Shown here: positions 59,275 to 64,000 of the stretch, one piece after another
Position numbering within the stretch: position 1 is the first letter of the stretch
How the letters are laid out: every line of letters begins with the position of its first letter
DNA from: Rahnella variigena
GTDB taxonomy: Bacteria > Pseudomonadota > Gammaproteobacteria > Enterobacterales > Enterobacteriaceae
Assembly (NCBI RefSeq): GCF_003610915.1
Contig: NZ_NSDJ01000002.1
Location: 434,001-498,000, forward strand
DNA length: 64,000 bases
Reading direction: 5' to 3'
Notes under the pieces: generated by a model
What the model was told of the DNA's origin: nothing
The model's input: the letters and a program-made list of their open reading frames with translations, nothing else
Database searches by the model: none
Program-made: the position numbers and the translations under genes

Positions 59275-59682
59275 ATGTTTCGTTTATTGATTGTTTTTTT
59301 ATTTATTTCCTTCGCAGTAAACAGCTCTTGTTTAAAGAGCGGTGATTATGTTGAATTATCCGGAAAATTGGTGGTTACGCGATTTCCTAACCCACTTGCG
59401 GAGGGCGATAGTCCAGAAGAAAATAAACCCTATTTTATATGGATGCTGGAACTAGACAATCCATTAAGTTGCGTTACAGAGGTTGATGATGAGACATTTA
59501 AAAACTGGAATAAAGAAATACAATTATTCCATGGCAGCGAAATCGGTAAAGATGAAATAGAGAGGTTGAAAAATAAACATGTTGTTATCAGCGGAGAGTT
59601 AAGTGTAGCGGGCGGTGCTCCATCTGAATTTTCGGCAGTAGGAATGGATGTCGAAAAAGCAATTATCGCGCAAGTGAAATGA
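59275..59682 (+). CDS. Small exported protein, DUF4431-like
   Basis: 135 aa with signal peptide MFRLLIVFLFISFAVNSS. The mature part opens with GDYVELSGKLVVTRFPNP and continues PYFIWMLELDNPLSCVTEV, a pattern that recalls DUF4431 proteins, then KNKHVVISGELSVAGGAPSEF, consistent with a small OB-like beta barrel. Function unknown. It lies between vgrG 2 and the amidase-like effector, on AT-rich DNA. It could be a second immunity protein, but it precedes its putative toxin, which is less usual. An AAAGGA ribosome site is present. Confidence 0.6.
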   Translation: MFRLLIVFLFISFAVNSSCLKSGDYVELSGKLVVTRFPNPLAEGDSPEENKPYFIWMLELDNPLSCVTEVDDETFKNWNKEIQLFHGSEIGKDEIERLKNKHVVISGELSVAGGAPSEFSAVGMDVEKAIIAQVK

Positions 59683-59706
59683 ATATTTTTATTTATGGAT
59701 GATCTT

Positions 59707-61299
59707 ATGAAATATGTTAGTGCGACACACGACAAGAAATTATTAACAGTCGAGTATATTGCAGAGGACGGTACGCACTACCTACGCTCAGGAGGTACCA
59801 TCTGCTGGAGATTCTTTAACCCTGGGAATATTCGCCCTTCAAAGACTTCTGTATGTAATTCATTAAAAATAGGCATAGGGGACACTAAAAGTGGGAGATT
59901 TATGATTTTCCCTAGTGAGGAAGTTGGCTGGAATGCGCTTAAATTATTATTAAAGTCTGTATATAAAGACATGGAAATTAATAATGTTGCTAAAAGATTT
60001 GCACCAGCCACTGATAATAATGATCCTGAAAAATATTCAAAATTTATTGTGAAAGAATCTGGTTTGGATGGTGATAGGCATGTAATAGATCTTGAAGAAG
60101 TCTCTTTAGTGAAATTAATGGAGGCAATCAAAAAAATGGAAGGATATTATAACAATCAAGACTCACGGCGAGAAAATAAAGTACCTACTACCAGTGTTAT
60201 TTTATCTGACGGAAGCAAACCTATTGCCAATGAGAAATTCAAGGTGGTTATTGATCAATGCACTTATGAATGGAGCACAAACAAGTATGGAGAATTACCA
60301 GTTGTAGCCCACTTGGCAAGTAGAGGGAGGCTTGATATTTTTGCTACCACTGCCAGAGGTGCCTATGAGAGAATTTACTCATCAAAGATAGGAGAAACCA
60401 GTCAAAATATACTTCTTTTGAGGAGTAACAGTAGCTATGCAGCTAAAACAGACTTTCACAAACAAGGTGAAAAGTCTACCGCTATATACCATGTAAAGAA
60501 AGGCGATACCCTTAGTAAGATTGCAAAAAAACTACAAACAACGGTGAAGAGAATTGCTGATTTAAATAAGATCCAAAATGTAAATATTCTTTCAGTTGGC
60601 CAGGAGTTGAAGATCCCTGATGGAAGAGGTTTGCCTCAGACTGTACCATCGCCATCAAGTAATTCATCGCGAGGTAATCAGCAACAAGCATCGACAGGAC
60701 GTTCTGATGCTGGTTACCCGCAAGCAAATATTAGTACAAGTGTTGAGCAAGCTCCATGGATGAAAGTCGCTTTAGAGGAAGCAAAACGATGGGCTGGTAA
60801 ACGTGAAGAAGAGATTACATTAGGTATAAATTATCATAAGGAGGTTAGTGTAAATTTGAATTCTTTAGCTGGTGATAGCAATCCCTGGTGCGCATCTTTT
60901 GTTAACTATTGCTTAATAAATTCCGAACCGCGATTCCCAAAAAGTAATCGACCCGCTAAAGCTTTATCATTTTCAAGTGATTCTCGTTTTAAGAAGATCG
61001 AACAGCCCATTTTCGGAGCGATAGCTGTATATTCGAGAAAAGGGGGTGGGCATGTTTGTTTTGTTTATGCCTTATCAGAAATAGTTAACGGGAATGTAAT
61101 TGTGTTAGGTGGTAATCAAGATGATCAAATAAATTTTGTTGATAGAACCACTCGAAGATTAGTTGGATATTTTGTTCCTGTTCAGTATGAAGCTCAAGCT
61201 TTAACAGAAATAACATCAGCGCCTCTCCATAAAAAAACAGCTGAGGAGATGAATTCATCTTTAAATATAAATAAAATAAGCAACGGGAGAGAGTCATGA
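59707..61299 (+). CDS. Candidate T6SS effector: multidomain peptidoglycan hydrolase (NPGN-IR / TTR-like / LysM / Cys-His amidase)
   Basis: 530 aa from the ATG at 59707, with GGATGATCTT upstream (frame open from 59695). Domains: residues 30-148, a phage-muramidase-like domain with WRFFNPGNIRPSK and the typical FPSEEVGWNAL; 160-240, a TTR-like beta domain (SVILSDGSKPIANEKFKVVI); 258-304, one LysM (YHVKKGDTLSKIAKKL, SVGQELKIP); a Ser/Gln-rich linker; 349-492, an NlpC/P60-CHAP-like domain with Cys395 in NPWCASFVNYC, His449 in GGGHVCFVYA and Asn470. No signal peptide. The next gene overlaps by 4 bases and encodes a periplasmic protein. Hence a cell-wall-cleaving T6SS effector is likely. AT-rich. 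Confidence 0.8.
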   Translation: MKYVSATHDKKLLTVEYIAEDGTHYLRSGGTICWRFFNPGNIRPSKTSVCNSLKIGIGDTKSGRFMIFPSEEVGWNALKLLLKSVYKDMEINNVAKRFAPATDNNDPEKYSKFIVKESGLDGDRHVIDLEEVSLVKLMEAIKKMEGYYNNQDSRRENKVPTTSVILSDGSKPIANEKFKVVIDQCTYEWSTNKYGELPVVAHLASRGRLDIFATTARGAYERIYSSKIGETSQNILLLRSNSSYAAKTDFHKQGEKSTAIYHVKKGDTLSKIAKKLQTTVKRIADLNKIQNVNILSVGQELKIPDGRGLPQTVPSPSSNSSRGNQQQASTGRSDAGYPQANISTSVEQAPWMKVALEEAKRWAGKREEEITLGINYHKEVSVNLNSLAGDSNPWCASFVNYCLINSEPRFPKSNRPAKALSFSSDSRFKKIEQPIFGAIAVYSRKGGGHVCFVYALSEIVNGNVIVLGGNQDDQINFVDRTTRRLVGYFVPVQYEAQALTEITSAPLHKKTAEEMNSSLNINKISNGRES

Positions 61300-62042
61300 A
61301 AAATATATTTGAAATTTTATTAATAATGATTTATACCTTTATAGCTGAAAGTGCTCTTGCGACCACTGATAACAACTATCAAGGGAACTCATTGATTAAC
61401 GCTGTTAGAAATAATTACAACAACTCAGGTAGTGTCAATTTTTCAGTAGTTAAGACTGAATACTTTGATAGTTATGCTTATTTTTGTGGCATCCCTTTAT
61501 ATGACAATGGCGATTATTTTAAAAACAATGAGTTTATTTCAGTATATGACATGCTTATGCAACGTAGTGATGAGGGTAGTTGGAAACAGATTGCTAATTT
61601 TAATCACTTTGCATCGAACAATACTAAATCAGTATGTCATTTGTCTGGTGGGATAGAAAAACTCTTATCTGAATTAAATAACTCCAATGATTTCTGCAAA
61701 TCCGTAGAAAAAGGAACACCTGAAAGAAAAAATATACTTGATGCTGTCAGAGACAAAAAAAATCAGCAGCTTATTGTAACCAGGTTATGCAAAACATCTT
61801 CTATTGCTTATTTTTGTGGTGTTAGTCTTGATGAAAAAACTGGATTTATTAATAGAACTGATAATGCAATAGATGTCAACGATGTGATTTTGATGAAAAA
61901 TAGCGATGGGAAATGGAATAAAATCGTCGATCTGGGTCTTTTTGCTATTAAAGTAAAAGATGTGAAATGTTATTTTGGCAATGAGGGTGTTAGTTTACAG
62001 AATTACGTTTTGCAAGATGCTGCGAATAAATTAAAAGAGTAA
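61296..62042 (+). CDS. Exported tandem-repeat protein, probable immunity to the amidase effector
   Basis: 248 aa with a signal peptide (FEILLIMIYTFIAESALA). The mature part consists of two copies of one domain: residues 32-117 and 147-228, aligned by YAYFCGIPL / IAYFCGVSL, GSWKQIANF / GKWNKIVDL and SVCHLSG / DVKCYFG, each with a matching Cys pair. The ATGA overlap with the effector gene ties the two together in translation. Periplasmic location is what an amidase-type effector acting on the wall would require of its immunity protein. The family is unknown to me. Confidence 0.68.
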   Translation: MKNIFEILLIMIYTFIAESALATTDNNYQGNSLINAVRNNYNNSGSVNFSVVKTEYFDSYAYFCGIPLYDNGDYFKNNEFISVYDMLMQRSDEGSWKQIANFNHFASNNTKSVCHLSGGIEKLLSELNNSNDFCKSVEKGTPERKNILDAVRDKKNQQLIVTRLCKTSSIAYFCGVSLDEKTGFINRTDNAIDVNDVILMKNSDGKWNKIVDLGLFAIKVKDVKCYFGNEGVSLQNYVLQDAANKLKE

Positions 62043-62234
62043 GAGTAAATGATACCGGCATCTCCTGCCCCTCCCAATTTAAGCAAGTGCAACTAAATAA
62101 AAATCAAGAACTATAGCATTCAAACATACTTGATCGCCTTTATCTATTTCAATATATCAGGGCATGATTTATTAAATCGTCACTCCAAGCACTCAATAAA
62201 TATTTAATATAATTTATACTCAAACGAGCCTCCT
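62043..62234. other. Spacer between cassette 2 and the T6SS core
   Basis: AT-rich 192 bases without a reading frame worth listing. It marks the right border of the imported-looking DNA; GC-balanced codon use resumes with the next gene. Confidence 0.35.
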
Positions 62235-63467
62235 ATGCCTGTCAATCTACAAAGCATTCCTGCCCCGTCACTACGCCCTGCCCCACCGAGAGCATTACGC
62301 TGGCTTGGTGCATTGGCGGCCTTTATTGCATCGGGAATATTACTCATGCGATTTCTGGGGAAACTGGTGGGCGAGACCTCCTTTTGGTGGTTTGCCATTG
62401 GCATTCCGCTTCTGTTTTGGGTCGTACTCCTGGGCTTACGCCTGACGGTATATATGATGCAGCAAATCCATGCCAACGCCTGGGATAAAAGACGCGAACA
62501 GTTCGTTTTGCAAGAAGTCCGTCGCGGACGCCGGGCGTTACAAGTTTTGGCTGCCGATTGTATTACCGCGCATTGTGATGAAGAGCAATTCATCACGGTG
62601 GCTGATGCGTTAATCAATAATGAAAACAAGCTGTATCCCCAAGCGTCGTGGGAAGCCGAGAGCAGTGTTCGTCATAGCCGTCTTCCTGTTACTGAGGACA
62701 TGTCAAAAGAAACGCTTATTTCTAAGTCTTTTGATCATCTGCTCAGCAATCTTGCTGAGCAGTTTTCCTCTCTGCCGCCTGATAATCCTGTGGCCATTTT
62801 ATTCGAGTCCTCCTGCTCGTTGCCAAAAGAGCGTGTTCAGGAAATTTGGATGCGAGCCTGGCGGACCCGTGAAATCTGTCAGCCTTTCTGTTTCATGTCT
62901 GGTCATGGTTTAGGTGTCATCGACCAATGGTTAGATCACCGGATTAAAAGTTCTGAACTCCTGCTGGTCATCGCCGTACAGATTGGGCCGAAGAGTTCAG
63001 CAATGAGTGCTGAATCTGTCGTGAGTCTTTTACTGGGAAATCGCCTGACTCAGAAAACACTGTTGCCGCTCGCATTATTACACCGACCGGAGTCCTCTTT
63101 GCCACAGCAAATTCCATTGCAGGCGGGGCTTTTACAATCCGCCGACTGGGCTCTCTTGCCCCCTGATGCGATACAACACCTCTGGATGACTGAAATACAT
63201 CCGGAGACAGATGCATATCATAGTGCTATTGCGGTTCAGGGAAAGCCTCCTCTACTCAATATTACTGAGGATTCATCAGTACATGATTTTAATTCCTTTA
63301 TGGGTGATCCCGGGATTACCGGCCACTGGCTTGCGATCGCCGCTGCTGCTCAGGCCATTAGTCGTCATCCCTTACCACATATGGTTCTCAGTGGCGAACA
63401 AGACAGTGACACTGTCTGGAGTACCGTCGTATCCCCTGTCGCTTCTCACAAGGAGAATAAAGCGTGA
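62235..63467 (+). CDS. T6SS cluster inner-membrane protein of unknown function
   Basis: 410 aa. Two membrane helices near the N-terminus (about 22-42 and 48-70), then a cytoplasmic or periplasmic region of about 340 aa without a motif I recognise. Similar proteins occur directly upstream of tssM in Klebsiella/Serratia-type T6SS clusters, as I recall. The start context is GAG ten bases before ATG. Its stop overlaps the GTG start of tssM, so the two are co-translated and may act in the same membrane complex. Confidence 0.72.
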   Translation: MPVNLQSIPAPSLRPAPPRALRWLGALAAFIASGILLMRFLGKLVGETSFWWFAIGIPLLFWVVLLGLRLTVYMMQQIHANAWDKRREQFVLQEVRRGRRALQVLAADCITAHCDEEQFITVADALINNENKLYPQASWEAESSVRHSRLPVTEDMSKETLISKSFDHLLSNLAEQFSSLPPDNPVAILFESSCSLPKERVQEIWMRAWRTREICQPFCFMSGHGLGVIDQWLDHRIKSSELLLVIAVQIGPKSSAMSAESVVSLLLGNRLTQKTLLPLALLHRPESSLPQQIPLQAGLLQSADWALLPPDAIQHLWMTEIHPETDAYHSAIAVQGKPPLLNITEDSSVHDFNSFMGDPGITGHWLAIAAAAQAISRHPLPHMVLSGEQDSDTVWSTVVSPVASHKENKA

Positions 63468-64000
63468 AGCGTATTTCCCTGCCAGTTAAAAAACCAGAAA
63501 TTGGATTCTGGACTGTCGTTCTGTTGTTTCTGGTTGCCGGTATTGTTCTCTGCTGGTTGGCCTGGCAGCATCCGGAACACATAGGTTTAGTTCAGGGGAT
63601 GCCAGAGCGCGATCGTTGGCTGACCGGTCTGATAGTCGGGACCGCCATACTTACATGTTGTGCACTGCTGTCATTTTTCGGCACGAGGCTCGCGGGGAAA
63701 AAACATTTTGATGAAATCCTTAAGCAAACTCAGGGAGATGATAATCCTTTACCAAAAAAAACAATGAGGTCAGAAGATAAATCTGACAATGCGTTAGTCC
63801 AGCTCAAAGCTCGGCTGCGCCGCCGCTACGGTCTGTTCTGGCGTTATAAAGTACGCCTGTTGATGATCGTCGGTGAGGCCAATGAAATCACTGCCCTGGC
63901 ACCTACACTGGCAGAACAGGGCTGGCTGGAAGGTCAGCGTACCGTGCTTATTCACGGTGGCAGTCTGCATGAAGCTGCTGACGATGCGCGTCTTTCTGAA
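63464..64000 (+). CDS. tssM: TssM (IcmF/VasK-like), N-terminal part, cut by the window end
   Basis: The GTG at 63464 with AAGGAG upstream begins a frame that is open to the end of the window (179 codons). The translation starts MKRISLPVKKPEIGFW, with two membrane helices (about 16-36 and 52-72), followed by RLRRRYGLFWRYKVRLLMIVGEANEI, the start of the IcmF cytoplasmic domain; the glycine-rich GEANE segment stands where many TssM proteins have a Walker-type loop. Together with TssL it forms the membrane complex. The remaining roughly 1000 residues lie outside. Confidence 0.85.
   Translation, partial: MKRISLPVKKPEIGFWTVVLLFLVAGIVLCWLAWQHPEHIGLVQGMPERDRWLTGLIVGTAILTCCALLSFFGTRLAGKKHFDEILKQTQGDDNPLPKKTMRSEDKSDNALVQLKARLRRRYGLFWRYKVRLLMIVGEANEITALAPTLAEQGWLEGQRTVLIHGGSLHEAADDARLSE

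Overview
The window reads as chromosomal DNA of a plant- or soil-associated enterobacterium, most likely in the Yersiniaceae (Rahnella/Ewingella/Serratia-like). The gene content is ProP, KdgR-type pectin catabolism, the intrinsic rarA-oqxAB-oqxR efflux locus known from Klebsiella, budC, an OmpC/F-type porin, yhfL and a Klebsiella-like type VI secretion (T6SS) cluster. The genus is inferred from content, not established. No rRNA, tRNA or CRISPR array was found.

Layout. 1-5.2 kb: proP, then pectin-oligomer degradation (ogl-kdgF and, on the other strand, kduD with an RpiB/LacAB-fold isomerase), with one KdgR-like operator in front of each unit. 5.4-11.1 kb: rarA-like AraC activator, oqxA, oqxB, and the Rrf2-type repressor oqxR. 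11.5-18.8 kb: an RpiR regulator and a catabolic cluster (N-acyl-D-amino-acid deacylase, RidA, sodium symporter, DgoK, DgoA, divergent zinc/PLP D-amino-acid deaminase). Together these fit a route for N-acetylated hexosaminates. 19.1-20.5 kb: an IS150-type element inserted exactly in the loop of the porin terminator. 20.6-28.4 kb: porin, a possible MicF-like sRNA, small hypothetical genes, budC, a Rob-like regulator, TetR-emrE, a tannase-family esterase and yhfL. 28.6-33.3 kb: two alpha/beta hydrolases near three copies of one operator-like palindrome, then ovoA (ovothiol). 33.4-42.4 kb: a tyrosine recombinase, a five-gene chaperone-usher fimbrial operon (two chaperones) and a chemoreceptor.

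43.2-64 kb: a T6SS cluster ordered tssB-tssC-tssK-tssL-ompA-hcp-clpV-vgrG-[cassette 1]-vgrG-[cassette 2]-membrane protein-tssM (cut by the window end). The core genes are GC-balanced. The two cassettes between and after the near-duplicate vgrG genes are visibly AT-rich and look imported. Cassette 1 encodes an M35-type (aspzincin) zinc endopeptidase overlapping an exported protein whose middle resembles the propeptide of secreted M35 proteases, which would make it an immunity protein built like a detached zymogen propeptide. Cassette 2 encodes a DUF4431-like exported protein, a multidomain peptidoglycan-targeting protein (NPGN-IR domain, TTR-like region, LysM, Cys/His amidase) and an overlapping exported protein made of two tandem repeats (probable immunity). 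These cassettes are the strongest candidates for something not yet described.
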